Source of the DNA: Anaeromassilibacillus sp. An172
GTDB taxonomy: Bacteria > Bacillota > Clostridia > Oscillospirales > Acutalibacteraceae
NCBI RefSeq assembly: GCF_002160515.1
Contig: NZ_NFKS01000025.1
Location: 1 to 44,447, forward strand
DNA length: 44,447 bases
Reading direction: 5' to 3'
Made by a program: the position numbers and the translations under genes. How positions within the stretch are numbered: position 1 is the first letter of the stretch; each line of letters starts with the position of its first letter. This document shows positions 16,587-23,286 of the stretch, in pieces. The notes beneath the pieces are model-generated. The model saw only the letters and a program-made list of their open reading frames with translations. It searched no databases and was not told the origin of the DNA.

Positions 16587-18320
16587 ATGATCAGACGTCT
16601 GCAAAAAAGATATGCCTTGTCCGAACAGGGCGCAAAGGATTTAATCAAGGGTTGCTTCGCCTGCGTTCTGCAAAATATCTCTTTTATGTTCCCTGTTGGG
16701 CTGCTGTACTGCATGGTGAGCGATCTGATGAACGGCGGTGTTCCGGAAAGCCGGTTGCCCTTCTATATTGTAGGCTGTATTCTCTGTGTGGGATTGATCC
16801 TGCTGACAACCTACTTCCAGTATAACGCCACTTATTTTGCCACCTATACGGAAAGCGGCGTGCGCCGTATTACATTGGCGGAACGGCTGCGGAAAATCCC
16901 CCTCTCCTTCTTCGGAAAGAAAGACCTTGCGGATCTTACCAGCACCATTATGGCGGACTGCACCTTTTTAGAGCAGAGCTTTTCCCACTTTATCCCGGAG
17001 CTTGCCGGATCCATCATCTCTACGGTTTTGATTGCCGTCAGCCTGTTCTTCTATGACTGGCGTATGGCGCTGGCGGCTCTATGGGTAATGCCGGTGGCGT
17101 TTGCCATTGTAGGTTTTTCCGCAAAGGTACAGGAAGGTTTCAATCAGAAGTCCATGGATGCGAAAATGGCCTGCGCGGACGGGATTCAGGAGTGCATCGA
17201 AACGGTACAGGATCTGAAAGCCAACAACGCTGAAAAAGAATACCTTAAAGGGTTGGAAAAGAAGATCCGCGCAGTGGAACACCGCTCCATTCTCAATGAG
17301 TTCGGTTTGGCGGCCTTTGTTGTATCCGCCTCCCTTGTGTTAAAGCTCGGGATTGCCACGGTCGCGCTTGCAGGCTCTGTTTTGTTGATGCAGGGCAGTT
17401 TGGATATTTTGACCTTCTTTCTGTTCCTGCTGGTGGTTTCCCGGCTCTATGATCCCTTGCAGGGTGCGCTGCAGAATCTGGCGGCGGTAATTTCCACCCG
17501 GACAAATATCGCCCGTATGAATGAAATCCTTGACCATCCCATTCAGCAGGGCAAAAACAGCCTTTCCAATAAAGGATACGATATTACCTTTGACCATGTT
17601 GGGTTTGCCTACAACACCGGAGAAACGGTTTTAAAGGATGTAAGCTTTACTGCCAAGCAGGGAGAAGTAACCGCGCTGGTGGGCCCCTCCGGCGGCGGCA
17701 AAACAACGGTCTCCCGTCTGGCAGCCCGGTTTTGGGATGTGAGCCGGGGAAAAATTACGGTAGGCGGTATGGATGTCTCGAAAGTGGATCCGGAAACCCT
17801 GCTTTCTCTTTATTCCATTGTGTTTCAGGATGTTACCCTGTTTGACAACACCATACTGGAAAATATCCGTATTGGCAACAAAGACGCCGCAGATGAGGAG
17901 GTTCTGGCTGCGGCACGGCTTGCCAATGTGGATGAATTTGCCGAGAAGCTTCCTGATAAATGGAATACTAACATAGGCGAAAACGGTTGTGAGCTCTCCG
18001 GCGGAGAACGCCAGCGTATCTCTATTGCCCGTGCCTTCTTAAAGAACGCGCCGATCATCCTTCTTGACGAAGCTACAGCCTCTCTGGATGTGGAGAATGA
18101 AACGCTGATACAGACAGCTCTGTCACGGCTGATCAAAGACAAAACTGTTCTGGTGATCGCACACCGGATGCGCACGGTAGCCGGTGCGGATAAAATCGTC
18201 GTGCTTTCCGATGGTATGGTGGCGGAAGAGGGCGATCCGGATACCCTGCTACGGCAAGACGGTATCTATACCCGCATGGTAAAATTACAGACAGAAAGCC
18301 AGAACTGGACGCTGGCATAG
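16587..18320 (+). CDS. ABC transporter ATP-binding/permease half-transporter, second of pair (YbtQ/IrtB-like)
   Basis: A 577-residue partner of the preceding half-transporter. The membrane domain spans about residues 20-300. The ATPase domain has Walker A GPSGGGKT (near 17680-17703), signature LSGGERQ (near 17995-18015), Walker B IILLDEAT and switch VIAHRM. ATG 16587 is within 2 nt of the upstream stop, with an AAGGAGG site inside that gene, so the two are translationally coupled. After the stop, GCCG-CGGC followed by TGTTTTTT (about 18363-18389) may be a weak terminator. Confidence 0.9.
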   Translation: MIRRLQKRYALSEQGAKDLIKGCFACVLQNISFMFPVGLLYCMVSDLMNGGVPESRLPFYIVGCILCVGLILLTTYFQYNATYFATYTESGVRRITLAERLRKIPLSFFGKKDLADLTSTIMADCTFLEQSFSHFIPELAGSIISTVLIAVSLFFYDWRMALAALWVMPVAFAIVGFSAKVQEGFNQKSMDAKMACADGIQECIETVQDLKANNAEKEYLKGLEKKIRAVEHRSILNEFGLAAFVVSASLVLKLGIATVALAGSVLLMQGSLDILTFFLFLLVVSRLYDPLQGALQNLAAVISTRTNIARMNEILDHPIQQGKNSLSNKGYDITFDHVGFAYNTGETVLKDVSFTAKQGEVTALVGPSGGGKTTVSRLAARFWDVSRGKITVGGMDVSKVDPETLLSLYSIVFQDVTLFDNTILENIRIGNKDAADEEVLAAARLANVDEFAEKLPDKWNTNIGENGCELSGGERQRISIARAFLKNAPIILLDEATASLDVENETLIQTALSRLIKDKTVLVIAHRMRTVAGADKIVVLSDGMVAEEGDPDTLLRQDGIYTRMVKLQTESQNWTLA

Positions 18321-18433
18321 TGTGATTTTCTAATGCGGAAACAAACCGGATGACAGGCAAATGCCGCACGCAAAACACGGCTGTTTTTTGAGTGTGGCTT
18401 TGTCTTTATCCGAAAACACTTTAGCACAGTATC

Positions 18434-18463
18434 TTGACAAAATGAAACATGGTATGGTAAAAT
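18434..18463 (+). promoter_or_regulatory. Promoter of the HMA-ZIP-methyltransferase operon
   Basis: TTGACA (18434-18439), 18-nt spacer, TAAAAT (18458-18463). The first operator begins 7 nt after the -10, at the expected transcription start. Confidence 0.75.
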
Positions 18464-18469
18464 CAATTA

Positions 18470-18485
18470 GTTAGAATTAACTAAC
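18470..18485. promoter_or_regulatory. GTTAG-N6-CTAAC operator (site 3)
   Basis: TAGTTAG-AATTAA-CTAACTA, extended symmetry, centred on the predicted transcription start of the HMA-ZIP operon. Confidence 0.75.
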
Positions 18486-18503
18486 TATTTTTTATTTGTC
18501 GTG

Positions 18504-18519
18504 GTTAGCCTGCGCTAAC
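18504..18519. promoter_or_regulatory. GTTAG-N6-CTAAC operator (site 4)
   Basis: TGGTTAG-CCTGCG-CTAACTA, 34 bp (about three helical turns) after site 3 and just before the HMA ribosome site. The helical phasing would let two repressor dimers bind the same face. Confidence 0.75.
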
Positions 18520-18533
18520 TATGTGAGGATCGA

Positions 18534-18794
18534 ATGATGATAAAAATAACAATGAAAATCGATGGAATGTCCTGCGGAATGTGTGAGGCCCATATAAACG
18601 ATGCGATCAGAAAAGTATTTTCTGTTAAGAAAGTGGCTTCTTCTCATAGAAAAGGGATTACGGAACTGCTTATACAAGACCCCGTTGACACGCAGCTGCT
18701 GAAACATGCTGTGGAAGAATGCGGGTACAAGGTGTTGGATATTCGTTGTGAACCTTACGAAAAACAAGGTTTTTCCCTGTTTAAAAGAAAATAG
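18534..18794 (+). CDS. HMA-domain metal-binding protein (chaperone-like)
   Basis: An 86-residue single-domain protein with the HMA signature GMSCGMCEAHI, where the two cysteines of CGMC would bind a soft transition metal. The beta-alpha-beta-beta-alpha-beta fold pattern fits residues 3-70, followed by a basic tail. Such proteins deliver or buffer metal in the cytoplasm. It heads an operon with a ZIP transporter 16 nt downstream, so it may accept metal from that importer. Start: ATG 18534 or the adjacent ATG 18537. Confidence 0.88.
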   Translation: MMIKITMKIDGMSCGMCEAHINDAIRKVFSVKKVASSHRKGITELLIQDPVDTQLLKHAVEECGYKVLDIRCEPYEKQGFSLFKRK

Positions 18795-18810
18795 ATGAGG
18801 GTGAGAAGAT

Positions 18811-19596
18811 ATGCCTTTTGAATTATGGCAAGGGCTGCTGATCCCCTTTGCCGGGACGACGCTCGGCGTAGCCTGCGTCTTTTTTATGCGGAACAATTTG
18901 AGTGAACTGGTTCAGCGTGCGCTTACCGGTTTTGCGGCAGGGGTTATGGTGGCGGCTTCCATATGGAGTCTGCTGCTCCCTGCCATGGAACAGGCATCAG
19001 ACATGGGGCAATGGTCTTTCTTCCCTGCTGTAGCTGGGTTCTGGCTTGGTATTTTATTCTTACTGGGATTGGATCGGCTGATCCCGCATCTGCATCGCGG
19101 CAGTACAGAGGCCGAGGGCGTCAAAAGCAGTCTTGGAAAAACAACTATGCTGACTCTGGCGGTGGCGTTGCATAATATTCCGGAAGGGATGGCAGTGGGC
19201 GCGGTCTATGCCGGGTGGCTCTACGGGGACAGTGGGATCACGCTGGCGGGGGCATTGGCTCTTTCTCTGGGGATTGCCATTCAGAACTTCCCTGAAGGCG
19301 CGATTATATCCATGCCCCTGAAAGCTGAGGGGCTCTCCAAACCCCGCTCCTTCCTGTATGGGACGCTGTCCGGTGCAGTGGAGCCGGTAGGCGCCATTCT
19401 GACCATCCTGCTGGCTGATATTTTAGTCCCGGTGCTGCCTTATGCCCTGAGCTTTGCCGCCGGAGCGATGATCTATGTGGTAGTGGAAGAATTGATCCCG
19501 GAGATGTCAGCCGGAAGGCACTCCAATGTGGGAACCATTCTGTTTGCAGTTGGTTTCACCCTTATGATGACGCTGGATGTGGCGCTGGGTGCTTGA
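18811..19596 (+). CDS. ZIP-family divalent metal transporter (GufA-like)
   Basis: A 261-residue membrane protein with about eight helices. The two metal-site helices carry ALHNIPEGMAVG (about residues 125-136) and AIQNFPEGAIIS (about 158-170), the hallmark HNxPEG and QNxPEG motifs of prokaryotic ZIP proteins. A short charged loop separates helix 3 from helix 4. Members import Zn, Fe or Mn; location behind two putative iron operators suggests iron or manganese, but the motif does not decide. ATG 18811 follows a GAGGGTGAG site. Confidence 0.9.
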   Translation: MPFELWQGLLIPFAGTTLGVACVFFMRNNLSELVQRALTGFAAGVMVAASIWSLLLPAMEQASDMGQWSFFPAVAGFWLGILFLLGLDRLIPHLHRGSTEAEGVKSSLGKTTMLTLAVALHNIPEGMAVGAVYAGWLYGDSGITLAGALALSLGIAIQNFPEGAIISMPLKAEGLSKPRSFLYGTLSGAVEPVGAILTILLADILVPVLPYALSFAAGAMIYVVVEELIPEMSAGRHSNVGTILFAVGFTLMMTLDVALGA

Positions 19597-19664
19597 GTGC
19601 GATGATACCTAACCGAATTTTTCCCGCTTGGAAGACGAGTAAATGATAGTGATGGGGGATGTGT

Positions 19665-20177
19665 ATGAACTGGATGCGAACGATATTAGACGGATTTGCT
19701 ATGGCAGCCTATTTTAATTTATTTGATGCTGCCGTGGCACTATACAATCCCCGACTGATGTTTCCCAGCTACCCGCCTGCTATTATCAAGAACGCGCCGG
19801 AACCACCCTCAAAAACAGAGAATCGTTTTTACCGGCTTTGGATCTGTTTTGGGGAGCTGCTGCCTCTCCTGCTTTATGGCGCGGTCAGTACCATGGAGGG
19901 CGGGACAACAGGATTCTGGCGTCTGGCCCTGACCGGGTATATCCAGTGGATGATGGTCAATTTCTGTGACCTGTTTTTTCTGGATTTCTGGCTGATTCAG
20001 AGGAAGGCGAAAAGCCGGTTTATCATCCCGGGAACGGAGGGACACCCCGGTTATGCGTTTAAAGCCTGGATGAAAGACTACGCTCTGCCGGAGCATCTGT
20101 TGCAATGGCCATTGCTCCTGTGTCCCCTGATGGCGGCGGTGCAGGCAGGGGTAGGAGTATTGTTGATGAGATTATAA
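19665..20177 (+). CDS. Uncharacterised integral membrane protein
   Basis: A 170-residue protein with about four hydrophobic segments (TILDGFAMAAYFNLFDAAVAL, LWICFGELLPLLLYGAV, WMMVNFCDLFFLDFWLI and a C-terminal segment ending VQAGVGVLLM). Acidic and aromatic residues lie within the helices (FNLFDAA, NFCDLFFLDFW). I recognise no family. It lies between the ZIP gene and a membrane-anchored methyltransferase, overlapping neither; start ATG 19665 after GGGGGAT (GTG 19659 is also in frame). Confidence 0.6.
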   Translation: MNWMRTILDGFAMAAYFNLFDAAVALYNPRLMFPSYPPAIIKNAPEPPSKTENRFYRLWICFGELLPLLLYGAVSTMEGGTTGFWRLALTGYIQWMMVNFCDLFFLDFWLIQRKAKSRFIIPGTEGHPGYAFKAWMKDYALPEHLLQWPLLLCPLMAAVQAGVGVLLMRL

Positions 20178-20197
20178 ATATACGAGGAGATAATGCA

Positions 20198-21010
20198 ATG
20201 AACAAGAAAGAATTAAAACAGGAGAATATTCGACTTGGAACTCACGGGGAAGACTACGGAAGCTGGATGTCCAATCCCGTGTTCTATATTATCGGCGGCA
20301 TCACGGCTCTGGCCGTGGTTTTGGCCGTACTTTCTTTTTCGGTGTTCCACATCACGGTTCTCGGTGTTCTGTTCTCTGTTGTTGCGGCGGCGCTGGTGGC
20401 CCTGCTGGTCTGGATCACATGGATCAGGTGCCAGTATGCCTTTGGCGGCGGGATCATGGAACAGGTTCACCGGGTTGTCCTCTCCCATCTGGACTATGAT
20501 GGCGATGGAAAGATTCTCGAAGTTGGATGTGGCTCCGGAGCACTGGCAATCCGTGCGGCTCTGACATGGCCGAAAGCAAAAGTGATTGGCGTTGATTACT
20601 GGGGTGCTGTGTACAATTACAGCAAGGTGCTCTGCGAGAAAAATGCTGCCAGCGAGGGCGTGGCTTCCCGCTGTGTGTTCCAGCATGGCGACGCCAATCA
20701 TCTGGATTTCCCCGATGAGAGTTTTGATGCGGTCATCAGCAACTATGTCTACCACAATGTCATGGGAGCCGATATGCACAAGCTGCTGCTGGAGAGCCTG
20801 CGGGTGTTAAAAAAAGGAGGCGTCTTCGCTCTGAACGATGATATGAAGCCAAAAATGTACGGTGACATGGAAGGTTTTGCGCAGAAACTGCGGGATATGG
20901 GGTATCAGGATGTTCGTCTCATTGATACTGCACAAGAGGCGTTCGGCTCACACCGCCGAGCAGCTATGATGATGCTAGGATCTTCCAGACTCCTGGTAGG
21001 CCGGAAATAA
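20198..21010 (+). CDS. Membrane-anchored class I SAM-dependent methyltransferase
   Basis: A 270-residue protein: two N-terminal transmembrane helices (about residues 27-70) followed by a Rossmann methyltransferase domain. Motif I is LEVGCGSGALAI, motif II ends with VIGVDYWG, and SFDAVISNYVYHNV is motif IV/post-I. The domain resembles small-molecule methyltransferases with a membrane anchor. Its substrate is unknown. ATG 20198 with a GAGGAGA site fits the family N-terminus; the frame extends upstream into the preceding gene. It is followed 24 nt later by a second methyltransferase of a different family. Confidence 0.85.
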   Translation: MNKKELKQENIRLGTHGEDYGSWMSNPVFYIIGGITALAVVLAVLSFSVFHITVLGVLFSVVAAALVALLVWITWIRCQYAFGGGIMEQVHRVVLSHLDYDGDGKILEVGCGSGALAIRAALTWPKAKVIGVDYWGAVYNYSKVLCEKNAASEGVASRCVFQHGDANHLDFPDESFDAVISNYVYHNVMGADMHKLLLESLRVLKKGGVFALNDDMKPKMYGDMEGFAQKLRDMGYQDVRLIDTAQEAFGSHRRAAMMMLGSSRLLVGRK

Positions 21011-21034
21011 TCTCACTATAAAGGAGGACTGGTT

Positions 21035-21841
21035 ATGCAGAAATTAGGCGTTGTAGAAGATACCCTGTTTATCCCTATGCTAGGAAGAATTTATGCCAGT
21101 GAGCACTGTCCGCAGATCATATATGATAAAAAGGCTCTGGAATTAAAAGAAAAGCTGCCATCTGACCTGTTGGGAAACGGCAGTCAAAGCCAGTATACCC
21201 TGCTGGCTTCAGCGGCTCGCTCTGCCAATATGGATCGGTTTATTCAGGAGTTTTTAATGCGCAAACCGGACGGCGTGATCGTCCAGCTGGGCTGCGGACT
21301 TGAAACAACTTATTACCGCTGTGATAACGGAAAGACGCGCTGGTATGCCGTTGATTTGCCACACGTCATTGACTACCGGCGGGAACTGCTCCCGGAATCG
21401 GAACGGGAGACCTATCTTGCCGGAGATGCCTTTTCCGAAGACTGGATCAGGCAAGTTCGCACGGATTTGCCCGACGCCCCTATCCTTGTTACCGCAGGCG
21501 GACTGTTTCACTATTTTGAGGAAGATAAGGTTATTTCTCTGCTTCGTATGCTCAGACAATTCGGAGAAATAGAAGTCGTCTTTGATACTGTGAATAAAAA
21601 AGGTATGGCTATGATGCAAAAGAAATACATGAAACAGGTAGGCCACGCCGATGCGCAGATGTTCTTTTATGTGGAGTCGGCAGCGGAACTGGCCGGAAAG
21701 ATCGGCGGTGGGTTTACAGAGATTATGGAAGAGCCTTACTACCGTTATATTCCCAAAAACGGCTTAAAACTATCCACCAAGGTTAGTATGGCTGTTTCTG
21801 ACCGGTTCTGTATGGTGAAGATGATTTGTTTGAATTTATAG
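21035..21841 (+). CDS. LCM/TcmP-type SAM-dependent methyltransferase
   Basis: A 268-residue protein of the leucine-carboxyl-methyltransferase (LCM/PPM1, TcmP-like) family. Typical features are SARSANMDRFIQEFL near residue 55, the motif VQLGCGLETTYYR, then WYAVDLPHVIDYRREL and a later GGLFHYFEEDKV. The family O-methylates carboxyl groups or polyketide-type small molecules. Here it is in a putative iron-regulated operon with a second methyltransferase, which suggests modification of a metal-binding or signalling small molecule; that is only inference. ATG 21035 follows AAAGGAGGA. Confidence 0.8.
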   Translation: MQKLGVVEDTLFIPMLGRIYASEHCPQIIYDKKALELKEKLPSDLLGNGSQSQYTLLASAARSANMDRFIQEFLMRKPDGVIVQLGCGLETTYYRCDNGKTRWYAVDLPHVIDYRRELLPESERETYLAGDAFSEDWIRQVRTDLPDAPILVTAGGLFHYFEEDKVISLLRMLRQFGEIEVVFDTVNKKGMAMMQKKYMKQVGHADAQMFFYVESAAELAGKIGGGFTEIMEEPYYRYIPKNGLKLSTKVSMAVSDRFCMVKMICLNL

Positions 21842-21882
21842 TGTTTTCACTTTATACGAATACAATAGCGGAGGGGATTTTA

Positions 21883-22728
21883 ATGTTGGAAAAAGAAAAC
21901 TTAACGCCGTTTCAAATTCAGCTGCTGCTTTATTACCTGACGGCGGAACCGTCAAAGCGTACGGTAACGGATTCAGCCAGAAGCCTGAATGTGAGTAAAT
22001 GGGTGGTCACTCGTACGCTGGATACGCTGGAAAAGCTGAATATTGTAGAACGTCTGGAGAATCGCAAAACGGTTTTGACAGTTCCGGGAGTTAAACTGGC
22101 AGAAAAGTATCAGAAACAGAGAAAGGTATTAGAAAAATATATGCAGTATCAGGATATCCCTCCTGCACAGATTAAGGAGAATGCCCTTCGGGCATTGGCA
22201 GCCGGTTTTTCTGATGAATTTATGGAGCGGCTGGCTGAACAGGAAAGCCGAATGCATATCAAAGAAATATTTGCCGGACGCCGGGACTTCCATGGCGGGG
22301 ATATTTGTAATTACCTCAGTGACGGCAGTTACTATTTTCCGTTCATTATTTACCGGGAACAAATCAAAAATCACAATAACCTTTCCATGGCAAACCGTGG
22401 TTTTGAAAACCCGTGTGAAGTCATCGTAAAGGATCATGAAGGACTTGTGTATTTGGCGGTCAAAACCGTATCCGCCCAGTCCATGTCCAACAAAAATAAA
22501 ATGGAAGGACGCATCCAGAAGCTGCAATACTTATATGACGGAGAATTCCGTGACGGCGGCATTGACGGGCGTTATGTGTTTTTTCCGGTAACGGCGCTGC
22601 GGTTTATCTCTATGGGAAAAGGCCGGGATACCCTGCTGCACGGAAGCGTATGCCTGAAAATGCAATGCAGTGTTGGGGATATGCATATGCCGGAGAGTAC
22701 GGCTGTTTTCACCATGTTCATCCATTAA
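21883..22728 (+). CDS. MarR-like winged-helix regulator with unknown C-terminal domain
   Basis: A 281-residue protein. Residues 1-90 form a winged-helix domain (LTPFQIQLLLYYL, then RTVTDSARSLNVSKWVVTRT-type recognition helix, TLEKLNIVERLENRKTVLTV wing) like MarR or DtxR proteins. Residues 95-281 have no motif I can name, with patches such as FAGRRDFHGGDICNYLSDG and VIVKDHEGLVYLAVKTVS; this part may sense a ligand, perhaps the product of the two methyltransferases upstream. ATG 21883 has a GGAGGGG site. It is the last gene of the HMA-ZIP operon; no convincing terminator follows. Confidence 0.7.
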   Translation: MLEKENLTPFQIQLLLYYLTAEPSKRTVTDSARSLNVSKWVVTRTLDTLEKLNIVERLENRKTVLTVPGVKLAEKYQKQRKVLEKYMQYQDIPPAQIKENALRALAAGFSDEFMERLAEQESRMHIKEIFAGRRDFHGGDICNYLSDGSYYFPFIIYREQIKNHNNLSMANRGFENPCEVIVKDHEGLVYLAVKTVSAQSMSNKNKMEGRIQKLQYLYDGEFRDGGIDGRYVFFPVTALRFISMGKGRDTLLHGSVCLKMQCSVGDMHMPESTAVFTMFIH

Positions 22729-22759
22729 AAGCGGCTGATTCAGAAGAAACGAAAAATTT

Positions 22760-22858
22760 TTTGGAGCAGTTTTGCAACAACACTGATTTATCAGTCATAA
22801 TCGGGGTTTAGGAGCTTTTTTAGCCCTCCTATGGGCTGTTTGGAGCAGTTTTGCAACA
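22760..22858. repeat. Two 20-bp direct repeats
   Basis: TTTGGAGCAGTTTTGCAACA occurs exactly at 22760-22779 and again at 22839-22858, 79 bp apart. The interval contains a small hairpin (AGCCC-TCCTAT-GGGCT, 22823-22838). The repeats lie between the MarR-like gene and the promoter at 22868 and could be a duplication scar or a remnant of a small mobile element. Origin not identified. Confidence 0.7.
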
Positions 22859-22867
22859 GAAAATCCA

Positions 22868-22896
22868 TTGACAACAAAATAGTAACTGGCTATACT
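22868..22896 (+). promoter_or_regulatory. Strong sigma-A promoter in the long intergenic region
   Basis: TTGACA (22868-22873), 17-nt spacer, TATACT (22891-22896). No good ORF follows directly. Its transcript would run about 130 nt to the hairpin at 23029-23066, giving either a small RNA or the far upstream part of the leader of the NEAT gene. Confidence 0.7.
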
Positions 22897-23028
22897 GAAT
22901 TTGCTTTAAGGAAAACGCGGATTATAAAAGCAGTGTGTTTTATCATTCGCAGCCCTGTTTTGGTCTTTGAGGCCGGACAGAAAAGTAACAGCAGAGCAGA
23001 GCCAAAAGCAATATGACAACAACGATCC

Positions 23029-23066
23029 CCTCCTAAAAACTCCGAAAGGAGCAATTTTTTAGGAGG
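23029..23066 (+). terminator. Hairpin with CCTCCT/AGGAGG stem, possible terminator
   Basis: CCTCCTAAAAA pairs with TTTTTAGGAGG, enclosing CTCC-GAAA-GGAG. The inner hairpin followed by TTTTTT is a short terminator; the outer pairing would compete with it. The 558-nt interval 22729-23286 contains only this, the direct repeats, the promoter, two operators and the structured segment at 23098-23172. Confidence 0.5.
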
Positions 23067-23069
23067 TTG

Positions 23070-23085
23070 GTTAGCATAACCTAAC
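23070..23085. promoter_or_regulatory. GTTAG-N6-CTAAC operator (site 5), close to the DtxR box
   Basis: The 16-mer GGTTAGCATAACCTAA (23069-23084) differs at one position from the matching part of the known DtxR/IdeR consensus TTAGGTTAGSCTAACCTAA. It also fits the GTTAG-N6-CTAAC geometry of the other five sites. Confidence 0.75.
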
Positions 23086-23097
23086 TCAGGCGAATAA

Positions 23098-23172
23098 CCT
23101 TTTGCCTCTGCCCGTTTATATCAGGGAAACAAGCGTGTTAACTTGTTCTCTTGACCAGAACATCGCAAAAGG
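23098..23172 (+). ncRNA. Unclassified structured RNA segment in the NEAT operon leader
   Basis: CCTTTTGC (23098-23105) pairs perfectly with GCAAAAGG (23165-23172). Inside are AACAAG/CTTGTT (23128-23133 with 23142-23147), GTTCT/AGAAC with a 7-nt loop (23145-23149 with 23157-23161, sharing bases with the previous stem) and CCC/GGG (23111-23113 with 23124-23126). Overlapping stems imply alternative folds. An intrinsic terminator lies 27 nt downstream, a riboswitch- or attenuator-like arrangement. It matches no class I know. Confidence 0.45.
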
Positions 23173-23198
23173 AGGAGTGGTGCGCGATATCTTTTATG

Positions 23199-23223
23199 AT
23201 GCCGTAGGAACGGCATTATTTTT
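23199..23223 (+). terminator. Intrinsic terminator ahead of the NEAT gene
   Basis: ATGCCG-TAGGAA-CGGCAT followed by TATTTTT. It lies between the structured segment and operator site 6, 64 nt before the NEAT start codon, so it would control read-through into the heme operon or end a small RNA. Confidence 0.6.
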
Positions 23224-23232
23224 CACCAAGCG

Positions 23233-23248
23233 GTTAGATTATGCTAAC
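23233..23248. promoter_or_regulatory. GTTAG-N6-CTAAC operator (site 6)
   Basis: CGGTTAG-ATTATG-CTAACCG, a perfect inverted repeat with 7-bp arms, 39 bp before the first NEAT gene. I could not place a convincing -35/-10 pair around it. Confidence 0.75.
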
Positions 23249-23286
23249 CGAAACATTGTTTTTATAAATGAATGGAGGTAGACACA

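Noticed and set aside
22831-23016. 61-codon ORF in the long intergenic region
   Set aside because: It spans the promoter at 22868-22896, lacks a ribosome site and its product looks random.
23098-23172. Cloverleaf-like fold resembling a tRNA
   Set aside because: The anticodon-like loop has 8 nt, two stems share bases, the T-loop does not match TTCRA and three extra bases precede the acceptor strand.
23171-23184. T-box-like sequence AGGAGTGGTGCGCG before a terminator
   Set aside because: It resembles AGGGTGGNACCGCG only with several changes, and no stem I, AGTA bulge or GNTG loop is seen; the downstream gene is not an amino-acid gene.
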